Shown here: piece by piece, positions 18,495 to 29,200 of the stretch | Numbering within the stretch: position 1 is the stretch's first letter | Layout: each line of letters opens with the position of its first letter | Origin: Caecitellus pseudoparvulus | Taxonomy: Eukaryota; Bigyra: Bicosoecida | Direction of reading: 5' to 3' | NCBI GenBank assembly: GCA_965644315.1 | Contig: CBFFRQ010000069.1 | Span: 124,001-188,000 of the forward strand | Length of the DNA stretch: 64,000 nt | The notes under the pieces: generated by a model | Database searches by the model: none | The model's input: the letters and a program-made list of their open reading frames with translations, nothing else | What the model was told of the DNA's origin: nothing | Made by a program: the position numbers and the translations under genes

Positions 18495-19751
18495 ATGGAC
18501 GCCAAGGTCGTGCACTTTCTGTCCCTGCTGGGCGCCAGGGACGCGGTGAACAAGGTGCGCCACGGGCGTTGCCAGCGACGCCCAACGGCAGGCGCACAGC
18601 ACGAGTCGCCACGGGCCCCCACGTGCCCCCACGCAGACACTGCAACATGCCCTCAAGGTGATTGCCTGGCATGCCTCTCTGCATGGTGCCAAATCCCTCG
18701 CAAGGCGGTGCGTCGTGGTGCTGCCCGCTGCAAAGCACCGGCTCCGCACTCGTGCACAATTCCCGCACCCACAGGTGCACCAAATCGGCACGCAGTGTGT
18801 CCAGCGCGCGGCGCATCTTCAGGCTGGGGGCCTTTCTGGCCCACCTTCGCGCACTCGCCTCCATCGACTTCTCCATGCGGGACATGCACGGCATGGAGCA
18901 CTTGCTGGCTGCCGTCCGGCACACGAGCTTCGCAGCTTTCTTCGCACTGGACAGCACGCTGCTGCTGGGCAGCCTGGCCGGGGCGCCTGGCGGCGTGTTC
19001 TCGAGCGTGAGCGGTGCTGCCCACCGCTTCTGGTGCGTGCCTGCCGCGCGTGCCTGCAGCCTGCGCAGCGTCTCTGACACCTTCCCATCTCTGCCTGCAG
19101 GGGAGTGGGGCTCGCCGCTGCTGCGCTGTCTGACTTAGCGCGCCTCCTGCACGCCAGCCAGTCGCTCCACGCCTTGGAGGAGTCACACCAGCGCAGCAAG
19201 TGGGGCCAGCGGGTCTCTCTTGCCCGGTCCACGCCGCCTGGGCTGTGGGCGGGGGGGCAACCAAATGCCGGGGCGACCGACACCCCCCCCACGCCCGCCC
19301 ACCCCTGCGCCACCACAGGGGTGGGCGGTGGCGCGGCGGGAGGGGGCACTGGAGACCCTGCCAGCGCCGCCTCAAAGGGCACGGCTCGGCGCCTGGTGTG
19401 GGAGGAGGAGGAGGAGGCCAAAGCATCCCACGGCAAAGACAGCCCTACCGGGGGACCTCCCCACGCTGCGGCCCACACCCCCGCACAGCTGCGCAGCGCT
19501 AGGGCTGCTGTGCAAAGCAAGCAGACAGCCCTGTGCCTGCGCCTCGTCAAGGTGAGTGGCGCGAGAGTGCCCCACGGAGCTTGGCAGGTGCACGCGCCCG
19601 CCCCACTGCCGCTCTGCAGACTCTCCTCAGCCTGCTGGTGGCCCTGCATGGCGGAGGGCTGCTGCCTGGCGTGCACCCCACTGTCGTGGCATATGCAGGC
19701 ATGCTGTCCGGGGTGCTGGCCGCTGTGCGTGTGTGGCAGGCGTTGCCGTGA
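18495..19751 (+). CDS. PEX11: Peroxisomal membrane protein PEX11
   Basis: Five exons placed by frame and GT-AG sites: 18495-18554, 18637-18707, 18775-19032, 19101-19551, 19620-19751; introns of 82, 67, 68 and 68 nt. The sum is 972 nt, giving 323 residues. The N-terminus (MDAKVVHFLSLLGARD) and the following TLQHALKVIAWH match the PEX11 pattern of a helix ending in GRDK followed by a Q-Y/H-A amphipathic stretch; ARRIFRLG is the conserved S-x-x-R-K-x-F-R-x-G block. A long Gly/Pro/Ala-rich insert with EEEEE lies in exon 4, then a C-terminal membrane-associated segment (TLLSLLVALHGG...VVAYAGMLSGVLAAV). Known role: peroxisome elongation and fission. Exon 5 begins exactly in phase and ends at TGA. 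The insert makes it longer than the usual 230-260 residues. Confidence 0.88.
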
Positions 19752-19979
19752 GGGGTGCCGGGTTTGCCGCCGCTCCAACTGCACGGCGCCTGCACATGCA
19801 CGCTGGCAGACGGAGCATAATCTAATGATACTGATTCAGCCCTCACAGTTGCCCCCTGCAGGCCTGCCCCCACTGCAGGGTGGGTGTTCGTAGTCTTGGT
19901 CGCCAGGCGTTTCGCGTTTCAGGTGTCAGAGCCAACCTGTCACCGCGGCGACGCAGGTGAAATCACAACCCAGCTCAGC

Positions 19980-21609
19980 ATGGAGGATCCCAAGGCACGG
20001 TCCATGAGCGAGTCCTCGCACCGGGGTCAGTTCAGGCGAGGACAGCGTGGTGGGGGGCGCAGCCGGAGGGGGTCGCGTGCGGCAGCGCAGAGCAAGCCCT
20101 CCCAAGTGCAAGAAGCCCAGTCCAACGGCCAGCGGCAGCAGGAGGGGGACAAGTTCAAGACCAAGCTGTGTGTCTTTCACACCTCTGCTGAGGGTTGCCC
20201 CTACGGCGACAACTGCTTGTTCGCTCACGGTGCGTGGGAGAGCCTCCGCACACCACCTCGCGGGCAACGCCGCAAGCTGAGAGCCGCTCAGGCGCCATCC
20301 CAGCCGCCCAAACGACACCCCCCCCCCCGTGCCTGTCGGGTGCATTGCATGTACCTCCTCCCTCCATGCCCTTGCAGGCGTGCATGAGCTGCGAGCTGAC
20401 ATGTCTGGACGCAAGGCTCCCAGCAGCAGCCTGTCAGACAACCCCCTGTTCAAGACGAAGCTGTGCAAGCACTGGACGACGTCAGACCACAAGTTCTGCC
20501 CACACTCCACTCGTTGTGTCTTCGCGCATGGCGAACATGAGCTGCGCAGCATTGGCTCCCGGTCTGACCCAAACCAGCCCTCCCAGGCACAGGGTGCCAC
20601 AGGGGCACTGCACCAGGCCGGCGGCGACTCAAGCCGAGCGCTGCGAGGGCGCCAGGCAGCGCCGCCGGAGCCACTTGCAGGACAGGAGGACTCCATGTGG
20701 CAGCCGCCGCCCCACCCAAGCACCATCATGGCTGCTGGCGGAGCCATGTCCGCTGCTGCTGGCATGCCACCCGGTGTCTCGCCGCTCACCCAAGACCCAT
20801 CCCTGGCGTGGGGAGGCATGCCACCGGGGCAGGAGTCCATGTCCCCCCACGCCATGCTGGCAGCCATGTACGGCAGCAACATGCAGCACGCCGCTGCCGT
20901 GCTGGCCCACTCCTGGATGGGAGGGGGGATGCCCCCCCCCCATCCAGGCCACCCCACCCGCAGCCCCGTCACGGCTGCTCCAGCGCCCTCCTGGTCCATG
21001 CCTGGGCCCGGGCCGGGGCCCTACATGCCCGGCCCAGGTGTGTCCCCCATGGTGGGGGGGGGCTCCCCACCGGGCGGAGGGGGGGGTGACCAGCAGGCCG
21101 CCGCCCTGCGCATCCTCTCCGACTTCAACGTCATGTCCCTGCCCAACGTGACGGCTGTACTACGCCAGCTGGCCGCCGAACAGCCTGAACTCCTCAGAGC
21201 AGTGCAAGATGCCGCCAGCAAGCTGGGGCAGCCGCTGCCAGCCCTCAGCTCGACAGGCGGCCCCTCCCCCGCTGCCTTGCCCCCCCCACCCAGCGCTGCG
21301 TCGAGTGGCTCAGAGGACAAGGACAGCCCACCTGGCGATGTGGCGGGAGCGCAGAGTGCACCCCAGGAAGGCGGCCTGGGCAGCGCGGGCGGCCTGGAGG
21401 GGGACGGCGGCCTGGGGTGTGTGGGGCTGTTTGGGGGCGGCGGCATGTGGGGTGTGGGCGGCGGCTTTTCCCCCCTCTGGCACAGCACCCCGCCCATGGA
21501 GCCCACTGGCGGGGAAGCTGGGCATGGGCACCCCTCCGCGCTGGAGGGGCTGTACCCGGTGGCCAGCGCTCAGGGCGACGCCTGGGCGCCCTCAGCGCTC
21601 AGCCAGTAA
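19980..21609 (+). CDS. Tandem CCCH zinc-finger RNA-binding protein (TIS11-like)
   Basis: Two exons, 19980-20229 and 20378-21609, with a 148-nt intron (GTGCGT donor, TTGCAG acceptor) that splits the glycine after the first finger; 493 residues. Finger 1 (residues about 60-85) is preceded by KFKTKLC and has the spacing C-x8-C-x5-C-x3-H. Finger 2 is preceded by LFKTKLC and reads C-x10-C-x5-C-x3-H, two residues longer than the TTP/TIS11 standard in its first loop. Both end in FAHG followed by HELR, the family's linker signature. The rest is low-complexity Pro/Gly/Met/Ser. Likely role: binding AU-rich mRNA to control decay or translation (family knowledge). The N-terminus carries an RG-rich stretch (RRGQRGGGRSRRG). 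ATG chosen is the first in frame. Confidence 0.85.
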
Positions 21610-21953
21610 GTGCGGTAATGTGTACGCACTCGCTGGCGCGGCATGATGTGTAAGACGGGGGGCGTGGTGTGCGTGCGGCTGGCATGCGCGGCGCCCCCAC
21701 TGTTTGTTTGGCTTGATTTGCCCTGCTGTGGGCCAGGCCGTGGTTGCGTGACAATGCAACGCAGCTGCACCCCCCCTCCCTGCAAGGCCACGCTGCACCG
21801 TGAGGCAAAATCAAGGCGTGGATCAAGCCTGCAGCGGCGCGCCTCGAGTTGTGCTGGGCACGTGGCGCAGTGGACGTGCTTTTGTGGTGGCTGGGCGCCG
21901 AGCACCACTTGGCCTGAAGCCTGCGGATTTTGACACCAGCGTCGGTGTCAACC
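21610..21953. other. Intergenic region before the V-ATPase subunit a gene
   Basis: 344 bases: 3' UTR of the CCCH gene (a TGTAA sits near 21648) and promoter/5' UTR of the next gene. The only frame running into the V-ATPase exon lacks an ATG before 21954. No other feature is seen. Confidence 0.4.
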
Positions 21954-24761
21954 ATGCCGTCATGGTTTCGCTCGGAAGAGATGGAGTACAGGTCGTTCAC
22001 TGTACGGGATCATGTTGCGTACGACGTTGTCATGGCGCTGGGGGAGCGTGGCCTGATGCACTTTGTTGACGTAGGTAGTGCTCTACTTCCGCACCGAGGC
22101 CGCCGCAAAGGGCTGCACTGAGCTGGCCTGTGGCACCGCTCGCAGATGCAAGAGGACATGACGGCATTCAAACGCGAATTCACGCCGTACATTCGGCGGT
22201 GTGGAGAGCTGGAGGGCGTCTTGAGCGAGTTCTCCAAGGCCATGGAGGTGCAGCGCATCCACATCGTGCCTGCCAGCCCTGCCAAGTATGAGGCATGGGT
22301 GCGGGAGACTCTGGCGTCCCGCACAGACCGCAGTAGCTTGCTGGACATTGTGGAGAGTGCCGTGCAGGAGCGTCACCGAGTGTACCGCCAGTCTGTCTCC
22401 ATGCGCGACGAGTTCGCACCGGCGCTGTACGGGCTGATCGAGCAGCGCGAGACGGTGGCAAAAGCCACCCAGCTCTTCCAGTTCGACTTGGGGGGCATGG
22501 AGCATGAGGAGTTGGAGGGTGGGGAGGACACGGGCATGTCCCTGTCGCAGATGGATGCTCTCATGGCGGGAGGGGGCTCACAGGGCGTGGGGCTTGGCGC
22601 ATCAGCGCCAGCCGCGCCGGCCCACGGCTCAGTTATGGACAGCGGGGCGCTCGCGGTGGGGGACGGGGAATTTGAGAGTGAGTACAGGTTCCGGCATCTA
22701 GCGGGGGTCGTGCCCACTGCCGAGGTGCCGCGTTTCGAGCGACTGGTCGTGCGCACCTCCAAGCGCCAAGCGTACGTGCGGTTTGCTGACATCACTGACA
22801 AGGATTTGATGGACGAGGGGCGAAACCCCATCAAGAAGACAGTGTTTCTGATTTTCTACCGCCTGCCATCCCTGGAGAAGCGCCTTGAGCGCTTGTGTGA
22901 CTCGTTCGGCAAGAAGTACGACATCCCGCGTTTCAACGCTGCCACCAGTTCGCGAGCTGCAGTGCGGCGCAGCATCCAAGGCCTGGAGTCTGAAATCCGG
23001 CAACAGCTGCACACACTGCGGGCCTGGCGTGTGACGCTGGCGGCAGAGCTGCGGCAAGTGGCGCAGGAGTGGGACTTGCACCGGCAGGCTGTGCAGCGCG
23101 CCAAGGCGACGTACGCCGCGCTGAACCTCTTCACCCGCTCCTCCGCTGAGATGCTGACAGTGCGTGGGTGGGTGCGCAAGGTGGACGTGCCTGTCGTGGA
23201 GGATGTGCTGCTGCGCGTGAACACGCCAGTGGGGGGCGGCGCCCCCCTCACGTACCTGCACCGAGCTGTCCCGGTTCCATGGCCGAAGGAGCCGACCCAC
23301 TTCCAAACCACTGACTTCACGAAGGGCTTCCAGGTCATGGTGGACACCTTCGGCATCCCGCGGTACCGGGAGATCAACCCTGCCCTGTTCACGGCAATCA
23401 CCTTCCCCTTCATGTTCGGCATGATGTACGGCGACGTGGGGCACTCCTCTGTCCTGCTGTGCGCCGGCCTGTTCATGCTGTGGAACGAAGCCAAGCTCAA
23501 GCGCGCAGAGCTGGGGGACATTTTGGGCATGGCTTTCTCCGGGCGGTACATGCTGGTGCTCATGGCGTCCTTCGGCATCTACTGCGGCCTCATGTACAAC
23601 GACTTCTTCGGGCTGAGCCTGGAGCTGGCGCCCTCCACGTGGGAGTTCCCCTGCGACAACTGCACCGTGGCAGAGCGCGTGGCCCACGGCGGCTCCCGTG
23701 TGCCGCCCTTCGGCGCAGACCCCATCTGGCACATCACCACCAACGAGCTGGGCTATTACAACAGCCTGAAGATGAAGATGTCGGTCGTGTTCGGCGTCGT
23801 GCACATGACCTTCGGCCTCGTCCTGCGGGCCATGAACGACGCTTACTTCGGGGACTGGCTCACCTTTTGGACGGAGACAGTGCCCCAGTTCATCTTCCTG
23901 CAGTCTCTCTTCGGGTACATGGTGCTCCTCATCCTCATGAAGTGGGCCATCGACTGGTCTGTCCCCGGCGCAGGGCAACCCCCCAACCTCATCGACCAGA
24001 TGATCGGCATCGTCCTGACGCCTGGCACGGTGGCAGAGCCCATGTACGAGGGGCAGGCAGGTGTGCAGGTGTTCTTGCTCCTCCTCGCCTTCGTGTGTGT
24101 GCCGTGGATGCTGTTCGCCAAGCCCTGCCTGCAGTGGCGGTGGGCGACACAGGCCCAGGCGGGGCCCGCCTTCGCCCGCCTGCACGAAGGGGAGACACGC
24201 GAGTTGCTGTCAGACACCTCCAGCGAGGCGTCAGGGCCGGCCAGCTCCCTTGGCTTGCGGGCCGGCGTCGGGGCTGGGGATGTCCACGGTGGCTACGTCG
24301 CTGCGCCAGCGGAGGCAGCAGGGCCAGTGGGGGATGAAGGGCACGGGCACGGCGAGTTTGACTTCACTGACGCCATGGTGCACTCAGGCATCGAGACGAT
24401 CGAGTTCGTGCTGGGCGGCGTCAGCAACACAGCCTCCTACCTGCGTCTGTGGGCGCTGTCCCTCGCGCACTCTGAGTTGGCGGCTGTGTTCTGGGAGCGC
24501 GCCTTCCAGGCCACTCTGGACAGCGGCAACTTCGTCATGATTTTCGTGGGGTACGGCGCCTTCGCGGGGGCCACCATGGGCGTGCTGCTGCTCATGGACG
24601 TGCTGGAGTGCGTGCTGCACGCCCTGCGTCTGCACTGGGTGGAGTTCCAGAGCAAGTTCTACAAGGCAGACGGGTACAACTTCGCCCCCCTGGACCTGGG
24701 CCAGGTGGTGCGTGAAACGGCCCCTCGGCTGTCTCTGACCACGGACGGGCAGCCGCAGTGA
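21954..24761 (+). CDS. V-type proton ATPase subunit a (V0 sector)
   Basis: Exon 1 is 21954-22070, exon 2 is 22146-24761; the 75-nt intron has a GTAGGT donor, the only one of 30 here not beginning GTG. Protein of 910 residues. Exon 1 encodes the signature FRSEEM and the strand ending LGERGLMHFVD; exon 2 continues with F-x-R-x-F and RRC-x-ELE, giving the cytosolic N-terminal half. The C-terminal half has about eight membrane spans, with PALFTAITFPFMFGMMYGDVGH-type sequence around 23380-23440, GYYNSLKMKMSV, and SYLRLWALSLAHSEL (about 24436-24480), which carries the arginine essential for proton transfer against the c-ring. It acidifies vacuoles and endosomes. Slightly longer than most homologues because of Gly/Ala-rich insertions near residues 165-190 and 740-770. 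Confidence 0.95.
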
Positions 24762-24838
24762 CGCGGGAGGGGCCAAATTCAACCTGTATCCCCGCTACGC
24801 CCCGTGACGGGCGCTGCATCGCATGAAACAGCCAGGCC

Positions 24839-26176
24839 ATGGCAGCTGCCACGGGCGGTGGGGAGGCACCACCGCCACCCCTGCACCCGATCGAGGCGCA
24901 GCGAGCCATTGCTGTCCTGGAGGATGCCCGGGAGAAGCTGCTCTTCCTGTCCCGCATCACGCCTGGCATCTCAGAGCACAAGCAGGAGCTGTCTCAGGCT
25001 GTTGGTGATGAAATTCAAAAGTTGATGGCTGAGCAGCAAGAGTTGGAGGCGCGCTTTGAGGCGCTCACCCGGGCTCGACAGGAGGCAGAGGTGAGGCGCA
25101 TGAAACGCACGCACGACCTGCACGCCGAGCACACGCCGCCACCCCGACGGCGATGCAGGTCGCGTCAAATCGAGCAAAGAAGAAAGAAATCACAGAGGAG
25201 CTCAAGTCCTTGTCACACGCGTTGCGGGAGAGCTCCAAACACCTTGCACGCAGTCTGAAGGTGCGCCGGCGCTGGCGTTTCGCGCCGACATTTCCCACCG
25301 ACGACCGCCCCTGCCGCCTGACCCCCCTGCCTGGCACAGGAGAACCCCAACGTGGGGGAGAACTTGGAGAAGATCTCTGCAGAACGAGAAGAGCTCCAAG
25401 CTCTGCTTGGTGTCACCATCCAGCAGCTGAAGGAGGGAGGGACTTTCACGGCACTGGTGGACTTCATCCAAGCTGAGAAAGAGGCCACTCAGCGCCTGAG
25501 GGACATCGAGGACCAGGAGCGTGCGATGCGGGAGCGAGTGCGGGAGCTCAGCTCTCGCCTTGACGCCGAGAGCAGCAAGCACGAAGCAGACATGGAGGAG
25601 AAGACGGCCCACATCGAGCGCCTGAAGGCAGAGCTGCGCACACTGCGCATCGAGACGACGCTGGAGTCTCGCGTGGCGCGCAAGGAAGCAGTGGCCTCCA
25701 CCGCAGCAGTGGCCCGCCTGCATCGCGCCGTGGAGGAGGAGAAGCAGGCAGAGGTGGCCAGTGTCGCTTCCCGCAAGGCCACCGAGCTCCGCGTGCACAG
25801 CGAGGTAGCAGCCTTCCTGGCCGAGCAGCACAAGGCCCTGGCGGCCAAGGTGAAGGAGTGGGAGGCTCGCACGGGGGAAGACGTCGCCTCCAAGCAGGCG
25901 GAACTGAAAGGCCTGCTGGCAGAGCTGCTGGCCGACGAGGCTGAGCTGGGGGAATTGACGTCGCGTTTCGCCGCGGAGGAGGCCGCTGCCAGCCAGCGCC
26001 AGGCTGAGCTCCAGGCATCCTTGCAGGCCAAGCAACATGCCAAGCGCCTGGCTGAGTTGCAGGCGGCGGCAGCGGAGCGCCTGCAGGGTGCACTGCTGCC
26101 CAAGTGGCAGCACATCAAGGTCAAGCGCAGCGCCGAGAAGGAGCTGAAGAAGAAGAAGAAAGGGAAGAAGAAGTGA
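24839..26176 (+). CDS. Coiled-coil protein, likely dynein regulatory complex subunit 9 (IQCG-like)
   Basis: Three exons: 24839-25090, 25159-25260, 25340-26176; introns of 68 and 79 nt; 396 residues, phase 0 throughout. Almost wholly coiled coil. The block ENPNVGENLEKISAERE (start of exon 3) followed by L-x-x-x-I-x-x-L-x-x-G-x-F-x-x-L-x-x-x-I-x-x-E-K-E resembles the IQCG/DRC9 core (NP-x-x-x-NL-x-K-I-x-x-D/E-R), and the later H-x-E-V-x-x-FL-x-x-x-H/Q-x-x-L-x-x-K-x-x-x-W also fits. DRC9 lies in the nexin link between outer doublets and regulates ciliary beating. The IQ motif expected at the C-terminus is at best degenerate (ALLPKWQHIKVKRS) and the tail is polylysine. It ends 69 nt from the convergent receptor gene. 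Ciliary assignment is inference from weak sequence similarity. Confidence 0.6.
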
Positions 26177-26245
26177 TCGCCAAGGGTCGGCCTGTGAAAC
26201 GAATGAATTGCACAAACACGACACCGGAATGACACACGCCGACCC

Positions 26246-29200
26246 TCAAGTCGACCCGCGCCTCCGATGCTCGTTGGCACCCCCGCCACGTGCAGGCAGG
26301 CGGCCAACGCTGGCCACTGCTGCCCGGCCCATGCCAGGGGAAGGCGAGCCTGCCTCCTCACCCACGCACCCAGGCAGATCGAAGCTGACCTCCCCCGTCC
26401 CTGTCAATGGCCCAGACAAGTCCATTGTCTTGCTGGCAGGCACGTGCAGCATGTACAGGCCGGAAGAAGCCGACATCTCGTACTCTTCTGCAGCGGAGGT
26501 GGCGGCGTGCGCGCCACTCCGGCGCTGTCGCCTGTGAGGGCTGCGCAGCGCCTCCGTCCCTGCGTCCTCGCCGTCAGACGGCAAGCTTGGCAGGGAGGTC
26601 ATGGCTGGGTCGGTGCCACCTGAAGGCTGCACCTGCACATCCTCTTCTGCACTGGTGCACCCGCCGGCATCCCCAGGACCAGGCGCCAGGGACTGCTGCA
26701 TGCTTGGCGTGGCGCCCTGCACTGGCGAGTCCTCTGAGCTCCGGGACGAGTTGGATGTGGACAAGCGCATGTCCGGATCATCGCGTGGCGGCAGGCCTCC
26801 CCGATACGGCAGGCCCATCCGCAGGGCCATGTCCACGGGCATGCCGTGCCGCCCGTCCTCGCTGACATCCACGCTCCACACGGTGCCACACCGCTCCGAC
26901 TCGTCCCCTGCTGCACTGCCCCAGCTCAGCTTGGGCTGGTGCCCTGGCAAGTTGGCTGGTGCGCACGCGGCCACAAGCTCAGCACACTCCCGAGGAATGC
27001 AGACGGCTGTCTTTGGTGTCATGGCCCCGCTGGGAACGCTTCCCGTCTTACTCAGCTCAGGGGATGTCGAGAGCCCCACGGGAGCTGCTTCCTGCGCTCG
27101 CTCAAGCGTCATGGCCGGCACCCCTGGACCTGCCCCCCCCTGCACACGGACAGGAGGAAGGGCAGACATGCCCACCTCCAACTCTGGCAGGGGACTTGCC
27201 CGAGAGCCCAACGGGCCTGATGTACCACATGACTGCCATGAGCTGTCGCCGTCATCTGCAGAGCCGACAGCCGAGCTGTCCGGGCGAAGCTTGCCTTCGC
27301 CCAAGAACACTGGGGCGCTGTCGTCGAAGAAGCTGTCTGCACCACCGTCTCTGCCGCTGTCCAAGTCATCCAGCATGGGGGTGGGCGGGCTGGCCACACG
27401 CCCTGAAAGCATCTCCATCGTCACCTGCTTCTTCTGACGCGGCAAAGACTGCAGGCGCGGGACTCGCCAAGCCAAGTATGCGGCCAGCAGGGCGCCGGCA
27501 CTGACCAGCACGCCAGCAGCTATGACAGCAGGCATGAACCGCGCCAGCACGGATTGCTCCGTAGACGCCTCTGCTGCGCCCTCGTCCTCCTCGGGCACTG
27601 GCCCAACTCCTCCCAGCGTGAACTGGTCCGCAGGCGTCGCAGCTACGACAGCCGACAGCTCCTCCTCATTCACTTCCGCCTGCTGCCGGCTGCCGTCTGA
27701 AGCCTGCCACACCAGGCTCGTCCGCGCACTGGGCTCCCACGTCAGTTGGGACAGGTCTGCAGTGACGTTCACTTCCGCCAGGGAGTCTGCGAGGGACGCC
27801 CTCCAAGACACAGACCCACCCGAAGGCGTCGGCAGAGTCGCATTGCACCCCAACAGCAGCGTCGCCCCTGCCAGCTGAGCAGCTTCGTCGGCGGTCATGG
27901 CCTGGGTTGGTCGCTCCTCGCCTTGCAGCTGCCGGGCAGCCATTGGCTGGACTGGAACGGTGAGCGCGACATCCACTCGCAGGCCTGACCGGGGGGGACG
28001 CAGCACAGCTGTCCCGAGCACTCGGACAGACAGCCGCGCCAATCGCTGCTCTAGAAAGCCAGCTACTACCGTGGCTCGGTGGAGCTGTGAAGGGGCCAGG
28101 CCCAGTGCAGCACGCACAGCATCATCGCCAATGGCTGCCGTCATTGCTTGCACGAGCGCCCGCAGTCGCCTCTCAACCATGCGGCCAGCGATGCTTCCAA
28201 GCATCTGGGCCGCCATACGTGCTGAGGCCAGGTCAATCTCTTCGTTCATGGACAGCAACACGAAGGTGTTCGCTGACACAGTGTCCAGCTCCGTGGTGAT
28301 GATTGGAGAGGAGGAGGGTGTCGGCAGCGGTGTGGAAGACCGCGAAGGACTCGCTGTACGGGTGGCACTGGGGCCTGGCTGCGATGTGCTAGGCGTGGCG
28401 CTGGCGCTGGACTTAGGCTCAAGTGAGGATGTGGGCTGGGGGCTGGTGCTCGCCGAGCTGCTAGCGGTGGGGGACACGAGCACTGCATGGCTCCCTGAAC
28501 TCGAGGCAGTCGCAGTCGGAGAGGATGTAGCAGTCCCAACGGCCGACTGAGCTGTTGTCGCTGTCGCTCCAGAAGTGGGCCTAGTCTCCGACGTGGACGC
28601 CGCAGTGACACTCGGGCTTGAGGAAGGCGAGGGGGTGCTGGATGTAGTTGCCGAGGCAGTCCCTGTCGCTGCTTGTGACGGGGTCACATGGCTGGTCACG
28701 ACAGCTGTGGAAGACGCGCTGACAGAAGTTGTGGCTGTGGCTGTGGCTGTGGCAGACACTGAAGTGCTTGCCAGTGCAGTCTCGCTTGGCGTTGCAGAGG
28801 CAGTGCCAGTGCGAGAAGGTGTTGAGGAAGCTGCGGACGTGGCAGCCATGCTCGCAGTTGAGCCTACCGTCCCGGAGACGGAGGACGTGGGGCTAGCAGA
28901 TGCGGATACTGATGCAGTTGCTGCAGGTGTCGGCCGAGCAGAAGAGGACGGCGGCGGAGTGTAGTGACGGGCGGCCTGGGCCTCAAAGTCGACCACTGAC
29001 TTCGGCAGGCGATGGGAAGGGGCAGCACCCGGCACTGGCATCTCACAGACAACAGCTTTGGAGTCAGTACAGTTTGCAGTGGTCATCGTCGGGACTCCGC
29101 CCACGTCAACAAAAGCTGCACACAGGCCGTTTGACTGCTGGCCAGGTGCGGCAGACCAGATGCCGGCGGAGTACGCCTGCACTTCGTTCCTGAACAGGGC

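Noticed and set aside
16886-18640. 584-codon minus-strand ORF
   Set aside because: Ser/Arg/Ala-rich antisense of the coiled-coil end of the giant gene; no homology seen and wrong codon character.
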